From: Stutzerimonas zhaodongensis
Lineage (GTDB): Bacteria > Pseudomonadota > Gammaproteobacteria > Pseudomonadales > Pseudomonadaceae
Assembly: GCF_003696365.1 (NCBI RefSeq)
Contig: NZ_RFFM01000007.1
Coordinates: 1-64,000, forward strand
Direction: 5' to 3'
DNA length: 64,000 nt
In this document: piece after piece, positions 1-7,369 of the stretch
Layout: each line of letters begins with the position of its first letter
Numbering within the stretch: position 1 is the stretch's first letter
Translations under genes and position numbers: made by a program
Notes under the pieces: generated by a model
Seen by the model: only the letters and a program-made list of their open reading frames with translations
The model's database searches: none
What the model was told of the DNA's origin: nothing

Positions 1-20
1 TATAAGACGCCGGACGGGCG

Positions 21-110
21 TGGTGTATAACATTCCTTGTCATCCTCACTCTCCTTGTCTAGGCTGGGCCGTTCCGACGGATGATGACTGTATAAAGGAG
101 TTATACACCA
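21..110. promoter_or_regulatory. Candidate intI operator / attI-proximal inverted repeats
   Basis: The 11-mer TGGTGTATAAC at 21-31 is exactly inverted as GTTATACACCA at 100-110. A third copy of the core TGTATAA sits at 89-95 and forms TGTATAA-AGGAG-TTATACA with 101-107, placing the Shine-Dalgarno of intI in a five-base loop. The minus-strand reading at 25-31 (GTTATAC) resembles a degenerate GTTRRRY recombination core, which would fit attI position. Functions are inferred; the repeats are seen directly. Confidence 0.45.
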
Positions 111-1075
111 TGGATGGAAAGCCTCGATTGCTTGATCAGGTCCGGGACCAGATCAGGCTGAAACACTACTCGATCAGAACTGAGCGCGTCTATTGCGAGT
201 GGATCAAGCGCTACGTACGGTTTCACAATTATCGCCACCCGCTTGAGATGGGCGCTCCGGAACTAGAAGCATTCCTTTCCGATCTTGCGGTCCGCCGTGA
301 TGTTTCGGCATCTACACAAAATCAGGCGCTTGCTGCGCTCTTGTTTCTTTATAAGCAAGTACTCAAGCAGGATTTGCCCTGGTTGGGAGAGGTGGTACGT
401 GCCAAGAAACCCGCGCGCCTTCCGGTTGTGCTTTCAATTAGTGAAGTGCAACAGGTTCTCGGGTCTCTCGATGGCGAAGTTGGGCTTATCGCGCGGCTCC
501 TGTATGGAGGCGGGCTTCGCCTGATGGAAGGCGTCCGGCTGAGAATCAAGGATGTAGATTTCTCGCGTAACGAGATTGTTATCCGCGACGGCAAAGGTCA
601 GAAGGATCGCGTCACGGTGATGCCGGCAAGTTTGGTTGATCCGCTCAAGCAACATATCGCCCGAACGCGGGCACTTCATCAGCTGGAACTGGCTGATGGG
701 CGCGGCGATGTTTATCTGCCTGATGCCTTGGCACGCAAATATCCAAATGCGCCCTGGGAGTGGGCTTGGCAGTACGTATTCCCAGCGCCAGGTCTGTCAG
801 TCGATCCGCGCAGCGGGTCGGTGCGTCGGCACCACCTGGACGAAAAGCGGATACAGCGGGCATTCAAGCGTGCAGTAAAGGAATCCGGTCTGGCCAAGCT
901 GGCAACCCCTCATACGCTGCGCCATAGTTTTGCTACCCATCTGTTGGAAAGTGGGCAGGATATACGTACGGTGCAGGAGCTGCTCGGTCACGCTGACGTC
1001 AAGACAACGATGATCTATACGCATGTGCTCAACCGAGGCGGCCTAGCGGTGCTGAGCCCGTTGGATCGTATATAG
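110..1075 (+). CDS. intI: Integron integrase (tyrosine recombinase IntI)
   Basis: Site-specific tyrosine recombinase that inserts and excises gene cassettes at attI and attC. The protein is 321 aa from the ATG at 110, which has AAGGAG nine bases upstream; a reading frame from 20 is open but has no such signal. The N-terminal SAM-like domain starts near residue 7. The catalytic set is visible: Arg in [13 protein letters not shown] near residue 270, and [13 protein letters not shown] with the Tyr nucleophile. The insert between the Arg box and HxxR contains the patch that marks integron integrases rather than XerCD ([16 protein letters not shown]). The gene reads away from the left edge, so by usual integron geometry attI and cassettes lie to its left. 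No truncation or frameshift is seen. Family call is firm; whether the integron is active is unknown. Confidence 0.95.
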   Translation: MDGKPRLLDQVRDQIRLKHYSIRTERVYCEWIKRYVRFHNYRHPLEMGAPELEAFLSDLAVRRDVSASTQNQALAALLFLYKQVLKQDLPWLGEVVRAKKPARLPVVLSISEVQQVLGSLDGEVGLIARLLYGGGLRLMEGVRLRIKDVDFSRNEIVIRDGKGQKDRVTVMPASLVDPLKQHIARTRALHQLELADGRGDVYLPDALARKYPNAPWEWAWQYVFPAPGLSVDPRSGSVRRHHLDEKRIQRAFKRAVKESGLAKLATPHTLRHSFATHLLESGQDIRTVQELLGHADVKTTMIYTHVLNRGGLAVLSPLDRI

Positions 1076-1217
1076 CGTCGTTGTGATCAGCCGTACTCGC
1101 CGGCTGCAGGCTCTTCGTGGTGCGTTATAGGCGAGAACTTTACTGCTCGCTGGCTGCGGGAATTCCCGCATCCGCAAACGACGAGGTAGGTGGGAGCGCG
1201 CATTGCTAGAAGCGCCG

Positions 1218-1248
1218 TCTCGGGAAGTGGTTGATCCACTTCCCGAGA
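1218..1248. terminator. Hairpin between convergent intI and TonB receptor gene
   Basis: A perfect 13-bp inverted repeat (TCTCGGGAAGTGG and its complement) with a five-base loop, between the 3' ends of intI and the leftward receptor gene. No U-tract follows on either strand, so it is a terminator-like or RNA-stabilising hairpin rather than a textbook intrinsic terminator. Confidence 0.5.
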
Positions 1249-1269
1249 GGTCGAGGCGGGGTAGTGCAG

Positions 1270-3414
1270 TTACAGCTCGATAGAGATACCGGCCTGCAGG
1301 GTGCGCGGCTCGCCTGGGTAAGCCCAAGCGTTCCAGGCGCGTTCCTCGTAGTGTTTGTCGAACACGTTGTTCAAGTTCAGGTTCAGGCGCACCTTGTCGG
1401 TCAGCGGGTAGTAGGCCAACAGGTCTACCAGGCCGTAACCGTCCATGTCGTAGGTGTTGTTGCTGGTTTGGCCCTGTCGCTCGCTGATGTATTTCAAACC
1501 AACGCCCAGGCCGAGGCCAGCCAGCGCGCCGCCGTCAAACTCATAGGTGTCCAGCAGGTTGAAGCTGTGTCTCGGTACGTTACCCAAACGAGTCCCGGCT
1601 GGCATGGTGGCGCTGGTGCTTTCGGTGACTTCGGCGTCGACGTAGGCATAGCCGCCGACCACCCGCCACTGCGGGGTGATATTGCCGGCCAGGTTGATAT
1701 CGAACCCGCGGCTGCGGACTTCACCAGCGGCGATGCTGCGGGTGCTGTCCAGCGGGTCATTGGTCAGCACGTTTTCCTTGACGATATGAAATACGGCCGC
1801 GGTCAGGCTGAGGTCGCGATCGGCCATGTCGTACTTCACGCCAACTTCGTGGGCTACGCCTTTTTCCGGGTCGAACGAGTTGCCGAGGCGATCAGCGCCA
1901 CGGTTCGGTTTGAACGAGCGAGAGGTGTTGGCGAATACCGCCAGTTCCTCGGTGAGGTCGTAGATCAGGCCGAAGCGCGGTGTGACGGCGTTATTTGCCT
2001 GCTCCCAGTCCTCAGCACCGGGCATCTTGTCTTCATACGTCTGCTCGAAACGCTCGATACGGGCGCCTACTTGAGCTGAAAGGCGCTCGGTCAGCGCGAC
2101 CTGATCCTGCAGGTAGAAGGCGTAAGACTTGAGTGTCTCGCTGTCATGAGTAGTGGTGCGAGTCAGTGCTGGCAGTGGCTGGCCATGCACCGGGTTGTAC
2201 AAGTCGATAGGGTACGCGCCACCGCCTGGCGAGCGGATGATCAATGAGTTGTAGTTGAACTTGTCGTACTCGACGCCCACCAGCAGGGTATGGGCGAAGC
2301 CGGCGAGGTTGAAGTTGCCTTCGGCATTGGCCTGGGCGTTGACGTCGTTCCAGTTCAACCATCGCTCGTTATAGTTGCGGCCGACCGTGGTTGCGCCCGG
2401 GGCGAGACCCGCGGCGTAGCTGTTGCTGTTGTTCTCCACGGCGCCGCCGTAAAGCTCGCCGTCGAGGTATTGAACGCCGCCTCGTAGTGTCCAGTTGTTA
2501 TTGAGCAGGTGCTCGACGCGCAGTTGCGTGGTGGCGTTCTCGTTGGTCAGCTTGCCAGCGGCTTCCTCGCCCAGGAATCGATCACGCGGCAGCTTGCCTT
2601 GCTGGTTGGCATAGCGGGTGACGCCACGGTCGAGCGGATGGCGGTTGTGCAGGTAGTCGCCTTCGAGGGTGACGGCGGTGTCGTCGTTGAGCTGCCAGCG
2701 CAGCACCGGCGCGATGTTGTAGCGCTCGCTCTCGACGTCATCACGGAAGCTGTCGCCACCTTCTGCCACCAGGTTCAGGCGGTAGGTGAATGCAGCCTGT
2801 TCATCCAGCGCGCCGGTGGTATCCAGGGTGCCGCGGCGCAGCCCTTCGGTGTTGAACTGGCTGCCGAGTACGGTGCGGCGCTCGGCCTGAGGTTGCTTGC
2901 TGACGATGTTGAAGGTGCCGCCGGGGTCGCTTCGGCCGTAAAGCATGGCTGCAGGGCCGCGCAGCACTTCGATGCGTTCGATCGTGGCGGCGTCCGGCAT
3001 GTTGGGGTAGCCGCGGTTTACGGCAAAACCGTTGCGGTAGAACTCCTGGCTGTTGAAGCCACGCACAAGAAATTCGGTCAGGCCCTGGCCGCCAAAATTG
3101 TTCCCGCGCTCGACGCCACCGGCATAGTCCAGCGCATCTTCGAGGCGTACGGCGCCGATGTCTTGTACAACCTGTGCAGGCACAACGCTGATTGACTGCG
3201 GGATTTCGTGGATCGGCGTGTCGGTGCGCGTCGCGCTGGCTGAGCGCGTGGCGCGATAGCCATCAACCGGGCCGTCTGCGCGTTCCGATTGCGAGGCGGT
3301 CACTTCCATCTGTTCGAGCGCGATGGGCTCGCTGGTTGATTCCGGTAGCTCAGCGGCGTAGGCCGTGGCGGTTAGCGCCTGGAGCGACAGCACAGGCACA
3401 AGAAGTCGACGCAT
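1270..3414 (-). CDS. TonB-dependent siderophore receptor (ferrichrome/FhuA-type family)
   Basis: Outer-membrane gated barrel importing a ferric siderophore using TonB energy. 714 aa, usual for the family. Residues 1-20 are a signal peptide ending TAYA|AE. Residues about 35-45 (IALEQMEVTA) resemble a TonB box. The plug domain follows (IHEIPQSISVV, then RGF and RIEVLRGPAAMLYG near 150), and the C-terminus ends in the aromatic-rich barrel strand typical of the TIGR01783 siderophore group. Start ATG has AAGGAA eight bases upstream. A Fur-box-like sequence lies 50 bp upstream, so iron repression is expected. The gene stands alone without regulator or transport partners, so the ligand cannot be named. 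No FecA-type signalling extension is present. Confidence 0.9.
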   Translation of the reverse strand: MRRLLVPVLSLQALTATAYAAELPESTSEPIALEQMEVTASQSERADGPVDGYRATRSASATRTDTPIHEIPQSISVVPAQVVQDIGAVRLEDALDYAGGVERGNNFGGQGLTEFLVRGFNSQEFYRNGFAVNRGYPNMPDAATIERIEVLRGPAAMLYGRSDPGGTFNIVSKQPQAERRTVLGSQFNTEGLRRGTLDTTGALDEQAAFTYRLNLVAEGGDSFRDDVESERYNIAPVLRWQLNDDTAVTLEGDYLHNRHPLDRGVTRYANQQGKLPRDRFLGEEAAGKLTNENATTQLRVEHLLNNNWTLRGGVQYLDGELYGGAVENNSNSYAAGLAPGATTVGRNYNERWLNWNDVNAQANAEGNFNLAGFAHTLLVGVEYDKFNYNSLIIRSPGGGAYPIDLYNPVHGQPLPALTRTTTHDSETLKSYAFYLQDQVALTERLSAQVGARIERFEQTYEDKMPGAEDWEQANNAVTPRFGLIYDLTEELAVFANTSRSFKPNRGADRLGNSFDPEKGVAHEVGVKYDMADRDLSLTAAVFHIVKENVLTNDPLDSTRSIAAGEVRSRGFDINLAGNITPQWRVVGGYAYVDAEVTESTSATMPAGTRLGNVPRHSFNLLDTYEFDGGALAGLGLGVGLKYISERQGQTSNNTYDMDGYGLVDLLAYYPLTDKVRLNLNLNNVFDKHYEERAWNAWAYPGEPRTLQAGISIEL

Positions 3415-3463
3415 CGATGGGGTTCCTTGAATGTGATTCGAGCAGAGGGGCGCAGATTCTAGA

Positions 3464-3482
3464 GATGTTGAAAATCATTATC
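3464..3482 (-). promoter_or_regulatory. Fur box upstream of TonB receptor
   Basis: The reverse strand matches GATAATGATAATCATTATC at 15 of 19 positions by eye. It lies about 50 bp before the receptor start, where a promoter would be. Supports Fur-dependent iron repression. Confidence 0.65.
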
Positions 3483-3926
3483 AATTAGATGTAACCGTTT
3501 TAGTCAGAAGCTGTATCCGGGCTGACCTACGGGCATCAGTCGTACGGGCGTGCTCTCATTACGTACGCGCACGAAGTGATCCGAGGGAGGCAGGTCAAGC
3601 TGATTCCGGATGCTGAAATAACGAGCCAGTGATCCCTACGCGAGACGTCATTAGATTGCCAACACGGGCTGCGGCGGTTGGGTCGCTTTGGCGCAGGTGA
3701 TTTTCGCCTGGTGCTCGCCATCGAGAGCATTGGCCGTTGCGCGGCTTTACGGCTGCGGCGAGGCGCAGGTGTGCGCAACTGGCCGCCGCCGACATGTGCG
3801 CGGCAATACTTCGTGCTGAAGTCGGTGTATGCGTGATGATCGGGTTGTCAGCTGCAAGCCCGTTTGCGGCAACCTGCCGGGCGCGCTAAGCCATTCGTGA
3901 GAGAGGCTGCGCTGATAATGCGACCG

Positions 3927-3940
3927 GCGCAACGTTGCGC
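3927..3940. repeat. 14-bp perfect palindrome
   Basis: GCGCAACGTTGCGC is self-complementary over 14 bases in otherwise non-coding DNA. It could be a protein-binding site, but nothing adjacent identifies the protein. Confidence 0.4.
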
Positions 3941-4023
3941 TTATTGCTTGATTGCCTGATGGGTATCGCTGCGCTCAGACGCCATCCTGCGGGAGTTCGT
4001 AGCCGGGATGCGGAAGCGGGGAG

Positions 4024-4060
4024 CGGTACCCGTTGGCTGCGGGTTCGCCAACGGGCACCG
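4024..4060. repeat. Inverted repeat downstream of the secreted hypothetical gene
   Basis: A 13-bp stem with one mismatch (CGGTACCCGTTGG against CCAACGGGCACCG) and an 11-base loop. It lies 36 bp past the stop of the leftward gene ending at 4096. On the plus strand it is followed by only four T; on the minus strand there is no U-tract. Possible weak terminator. Confidence 0.35.
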
Positions 4061-4095
4061 CGTTTTCTAACTCTTGGCTGGGTTGAGAAGATTGC

Positions 4096-4605
4096 TCAGC
4101 GATCCCGGTCGGACGGGGCGCGGGTGCGAGACGGGTCATCCGCTGGAGCGGGTGCAGTGGCGGGGGCGCCGCCCGTTTCCGGTGCGGTAGGCTCGGCGCC
4201 GGGTTCGCCAGTAGGCACGGCATTGGGCGAGGCGACATTCTGTCCCGGCGCGCGACAGGTCAGCTCGGCGAATGGCTCATCGGGTGAATATTCCCCGGGC
4301 ACACGCTCTACCTGCTGGCTGTTCGGGCTGACGGTGAATACGGGCGGGGCGGAGGTGTCGGCTCGCGCGTCGGCGGGCACATGAAACTCGCAAGTTACCG
4401 TGTCTCCAGTCTTGTTCATCACCCTCACCGCCCGGATCCCGACCAGCTCGCCACCTGCCGCGGTGGTCGAGGTCGGTACGCCCATGGCGCTGATCTCGAT
4501 GTCCAGGCCGTTGAGGTGAGAAATCACGTCTGGCTTTGGCGTTTGAGCAAGCGCAACTGGCGCGCAGAGGGCGAAGCCGAGGGTGGTGAGCAATGCCTTG
4601 GTCAT
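4096..4605 (-). CDS. Secreted hypothetical protein with Pro/Ala-rich tail
   Basis: 169 aa. Residues 1-20 form a clear signal peptide (cleavage after APVALA), so the product is probably periplasmic. The folded part (about 22-115) contains HLNGLDIEISAMGVPTSTTAAGG and two Cys (TCEF, LTCRAP) that could pair. The tail from about 118 is rich in Pro, Ala, Glu and Gly and looks disordered. Very strong ribosome binding site (AAGGAGG, five bases before ATG). Related short pseudomonad proteins are, as far as I recall, sometimes labelled phosphoglycerate kinase; nothing here supports kinase activity (no nucleotide-binding motif and far too short). Function unknown. The C-terminal end may have been altered by local repeats. 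Confidence 0.75.
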   Translation of the reverse strand: MTKALLTTLGFALCAPVALAQTPKPDVISHLNGLDIEISAMGVPTSTTAAGGELVGIRAVRVMNKTGDTVTCEFHVPADARADTSAPPVFTVSPNSQQVERVPGEYSPDEPFAELTCRAPGQNVASPNAVPTGEPGAEPTAPETGGAPATAPAPADDPSRTRAPSDRDR

Positions 4606-4741
4606 GGAAACCTCCTTGAGTCGATGTTTGCTTAGAAGGGTTGGGTGGGTCCTGGTTCGGTTCTCTGTGTGCTGATTGGTTTCAAAATGATGGGAGCAAA
4701 GGGTTAACAGGCTCCGGTTTGGACTGGTGATGTGCTGCCTT

Positions 4742-5572
4742 TTATTTCGACGGCTTCAAGCTCCGCGCATATAGCGCTTTGCCGCCTGTGGAGGTGGTGC
4801 CGCGGGCTTCGAGCTCGAAGCGTTTGGGTTGGGATTTGATCAGATCGCTGAGTTTCTTGAAGCCATACAGGCGTGGGTCGAAGGCAGGGCGGAGTTTGCT
4901 GATGTTGGAGCCAAGCTCGCCGAGGTGCACCCAGTCATCCTCGTCGTCGGCGATGTCGCTGAGTACTTTGGCGATGAAGTCCACCGGCACCTTTTGCGCC
5001 TTGACCTCAGCGTTCTTGTCCGGGGCCTTGGCCTCTTCTTCGGATTTTTCAACCGGTGCGAGTGCGGGGGCCTTGTCGCCATTGCTCGGCGGTTCCTGCG
5101 AAGACTTGGGCGCGTCGGCTCTGAGGATTTCGGTGTAGATGAATTTGTCGCACGCCGAGACGAAGGGCGATGGCGTTTTCTGCTCGCCGAAGCCGTAAAC
5201 GGTTAGTCCTTCCTCGCGGATACGCGCGGCGAGGCGGGTGAAATCGCTGTCGCTGGAAACCAGGCAGAATCCGTCGAAGCGGCGGGTGTAGAGCAGGTCC
5301 ATCGCATCGATGATCAGCGAGCTGTCAGTGGCGTTCTTGCCGGAGGTATAGGCGAATTGCTGGATCGGCTGGATGGAATAGTCGAGCAGCACCTTTTTCC
5401 AGCTGCCCAGGTTGGGTTTGGTCCAGTCACCGTAGATGCGCTTGACGCTGGCTACGCCGTATTTGGCGATCTCCTCGAATAGCCCTTCGACGATGGCAGC
5501 GGGCGCGTTATCGGCATCGATGAGTACTGCGAGATGGATCTGCTGACGGGTGTTGCTGGTTTTGGCGGCCAT
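4742..5572 (-). CDS. NYN-domain protein with C-terminal OST-HTH/LOTUS domain
   Basis: 276 aa. The N-terminal half is a NYN (PIN-like) nuclease fold: LIDADN at 17-22, then ATDSSLIIDAMDLL and LVSSDSDFTRLA supply the conserved acidic residues that bind metal in this family. A charged Ala/Lys/Glu-rich linker (about 160-190) leads to a winged-helix OST-HTH/LOTUS-type domain (about 195-270, with RLYGFKKLSDLI), a fold associated with RNA binding. Predicted role is RNA processing or turnover, in the cytoplasm. It stands alone, convergent with nothing nearby, so no substrate is suggested by context. All expected acidic residues are present. Confidence 0.85.
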   Translation of the reverse strand: MAAKTSNTRQQIHLAVLIDADNAPAAIVEGLFEEIAKYGVASVKRIYGDWTKPNLGSWKKVLLDYSIQPIQQFAYTSGKNATDSSLIIDAMDLLYTRRFDGFCLVSSDSDFTRLAARIREEGLTVYGFGEQKTPSPFVSACDKFIYTEILRADAPKSSQEPPSNGDKAPALAPVEKSEEEAKAPDKNAEVKAQKVPVDFIAKVLSDIADDEDDWVHLGELGSNISKLRPAFDPRLYGFKKLSDLIKSQPKRFELEARGTTSTGGKALYARSLKPSK

Positions 5573-5916
5573 GATTCGTCCCGGGGTGGATGTGTGTCGA
5601 CCTTAACGTCAGTGCCGGGCGAAGGGCCACAGTCATCTGTAACCGATGCGTGGCCCGTCGCGATAACGGCGGGACAACGCGCGCCGCTATCGGGTAGCGT
5701 TCACGCCCTGACCCCAGGTGCAGGGCGGGCTGACGGAACCCTGGCGGCTGTGGCCTTTCTGAGACCTGGCTCAGCTGCGGATGCGATCGGTCAATACGCG
5801 TCCTGCACTCTCACTCACCGGACGGTGTTGGGCTGGCGCGACACTCTGGCTGATGCTCACCTGCTCAGCACTGGAGTTAGCTGTCTCCCTCCGTCCCTCA
5901 ACGACAAGGCGTTCTC
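5573..5916. other. Intergenic region between NYN gene and alanine symporter
   Basis: About 340 bp between divergent genes. It must hold both promoters. I looked for a glycine or other riboswitch before the symporter and saw no convincing match; no tRNA or repeat is apparent. Confidence 0.5.
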
Positions 5917-7329
5917 ATGACCGCAATCATCGACTTCCTCAACACGATCTTCTGGGGGTATGTCCTTATTTACGGTCTGCTGGCAGTCGGGGTGTTCTTC
6001 ACCATCCGCCTGGGTTTTCTGCAGTTCGTTCATTTTGGTGAAATGGTGCGGGCGATCCGCGGTGCGCGGCAAAGCGATGCTTCAGGCATATCACCGTTCC
6101 AGGCGCTGTGCACCAGCCTCGCGTCACGGGTGGGTACCGGTAACCTGGCGGGGGTAGCGGTTGCACTCTATCTGGGTGGTGCTGGTGCGATCTTCTGGAT
6201 GTGGTTGGTGGCGTTGGTAGGCATGGCGACCGCCTATGCCGAAAGCTCACTGGCTCAGCTTTACAAGGTGCGTGACGGCGAGGGCCAGTATCGCGGGGGC
6301 CCGGCCTTCTATATAGCCAAGGGCCTCAAGGCTCCTTGGGCAGGCGGGGTGTTCTCCGTCGCGCTGATCATCTCGTTCGGGCTGGTGTTCAATGCGGTGC
6401 AGGCCAACTCCATCGCCGACGCCATGGAAGGGGCGTTCGGTTTCTCCAAGTTGTGGGTCGGGGTTGCCATCGCGATTCTTGCAGGTGCGGTGATTTTCGG
6501 TGGGCTGCGCTCGATTGCGCGCTTCTCCGAATTAGTGGTGCCGCTGATGGCAGGCCTTTATGTGCTGATGGCGCTTATCGTGCTGGTGATGAATATCACT
6601 GAAGTGCCGGGCGTGCTGATGACCATCGTGCGTAGTGCGTTCGGACTTGAAGAAGCCGCCGGCGGTGTGGCGGGCTCCGTAACCGCAGCGATGCTCAATG
6701 GCATCAAGCGCGGGCTGTTCTCCAACGAGGCGGGCATGGGCTCGGCGCCCAATGTGGCCGCAACGGCGACGCCGGCCCCGCACCATCCGTCTTCCCAGGG
6801 GCTGGTGCAGTCGATGGGTGTTTTCGTCGACACCATCGTTATCTGCACCGCCACGGCGGTGATGATTCTTCTGTCGGGCGTGCTGGAGCCGGGTTCGGGC
6901 GTCACTGGTACTCAGCTCACCCAGCAGGCCATGGAGACGCACATTGGCGTGGCGGGGACGTATTTCATTGCGATCGCCATCCTGTTCTTCGCTTTTACCT
7001 CCATCGTCGCCAACTATTCCTACGCCGAGAACGCGTTGATTTTCCTCGGTGGCGGCAACAAGCTCGGGTTGACCCTGCTGCGTCTGGCGGCGCTGGGCAT
7101 GGTCGTCTGGGGCGCTTACGAGGCGGTGTCTACGGTCTTCAATGCCGCAGATGCGTCAATGGGCCTGATGGCGACAATCAACCTGATCGCGATCACGCTA
7201 CTGTCCGGCACGGTGGTGAAGCTGACCAAGGACTACATGGCACAGGTCAAGGCCGGCGTGGTACCCACCTTCAAGGCGGCTGACTATCCGGAGCTGAAAG
7301 AGAAGATCAACAACAACATCTGGCGCTGA
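5917..7329 (+). CDS. Sodium:alanine symporter, AGCS family
   Basis: 470 aa inner-membrane Na+-coupled alanine/glycine transporter. Family signatures are present: GISPFQALCTSLASRVGTGN near residues 57-76 (ion and substrate site region), YRGGPAFYIAKGL, and GLFSNEAGMGSAPNVAATA near 265. Ten or more hydrophobic segments are evident and length is normal. Weak AAGG motif seven bases before the ATG. Single-gene unit with a hairpin just after the stop. Substrate within the family (D/L-alanine or glycine) cannot be settled from sequence. Confidence 0.93.
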   Translation: MTAIIDFLNTIFWGYVLIYGLLAVGVFFTIRLGFLQFVHFGEMVRAIRGARQSDASGISPFQALCTSLASRVGTGNLAGVAVALYLGGAGAIFWMWLVALVGMATAYAESSLAQLYKVRDGEGQYRGGPAFYIAKGLKAPWAGGVFSVALIISFGLVFNAVQANSIADAMEGAFGFSKLWVGVAIAILAGAVIFGGLRSIARFSELVVPLMAGLYVLMALIVLVMNITEVPGVLMTIVRSAFGLEEAAGGVAGSVTAAMLNGIKRGLFSNEAGMGSAPNVAATATPAPHHPSSQGLVQSMGVFVDTIVICTATAVMILLSGVLEPGSGVTGTQLTQQAMETHIGVAGTYFIAIAILFFAFTSIVANYSYAENALIFLGGGNKLGLTLLRLAALGMVVWGAYEAVSTVFNAADASMGLMATINLIAITLLSGTVVKLTKDYMAQVKAGVVPTFKAADYPELKEKINNNIWR

Positions 7330-7336
7330 TGAGCAT

Positions 7337-7356
7337 GCCCCGGCAAATGCCGGGGC
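7337..7356. terminator. Hairpin between convergent alanine symporter and catalase-like genes
   Basis: Nine-bp GC-rich stem (GCCCCGGCA with TGCCGGGGC) separated by only two bases, directly between the two convergent stop codons. No U-tract; probably a shared terminator-like structure. Confidence 0.5.
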
Positions 7357-7369
7357 GTGACGCTGCCGG

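Larger units (their letters stand above)
3487..4095. other. Gene-poor stretch, possible decayed DNA
   Basis: About 600 bp with no convincing gene. Short open frames here lack ribosome binding sites and recognisable domains. Two structures stand out: a 14-bp perfect palindrome at 3927-3940 and an imperfect inverted repeat at 4024-4060. The minus-strand frame just beyond the next gene's stop encodes a near-repeat of that protein's C-terminal NAVPxGEP motif, suggesting local duplication or a shifted gene end. I cannot identify the origin of the stretch. Confidence 0.5.

Noticed and set aside
88..108. Canonical LexA operator before intI
   Set aside because: Only one half matches (CTGTATAA); the second half-site is displaced by about five bases and ends CAC instead of CAG. 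Kept only as a hypothesis under the palindrome finding.
2509..3195. Open frame antisense to the siderophore receptor
   Set aside because: Shadow of the real gene; no binding site or motif.
3535..3840. LysR- or transposase-like relic
   Set aside because: A short plus-strand frame (DFRLVLAIESIGRCAALR) vaguely resembles a LysR start, but it is too short and interrupted to support.
4096..4605. Phosphoglycerate kinase label for the secreted protein
   Set aside because: 169 aa with a signal peptide and no nucleotide- or substrate-binding motif; such a label would be a mis-annotation.
5573..5916. Glycine riboswitch before the alanine symporter
   Set aside because: No recognisable conserved core of that riboswitch in the leader.
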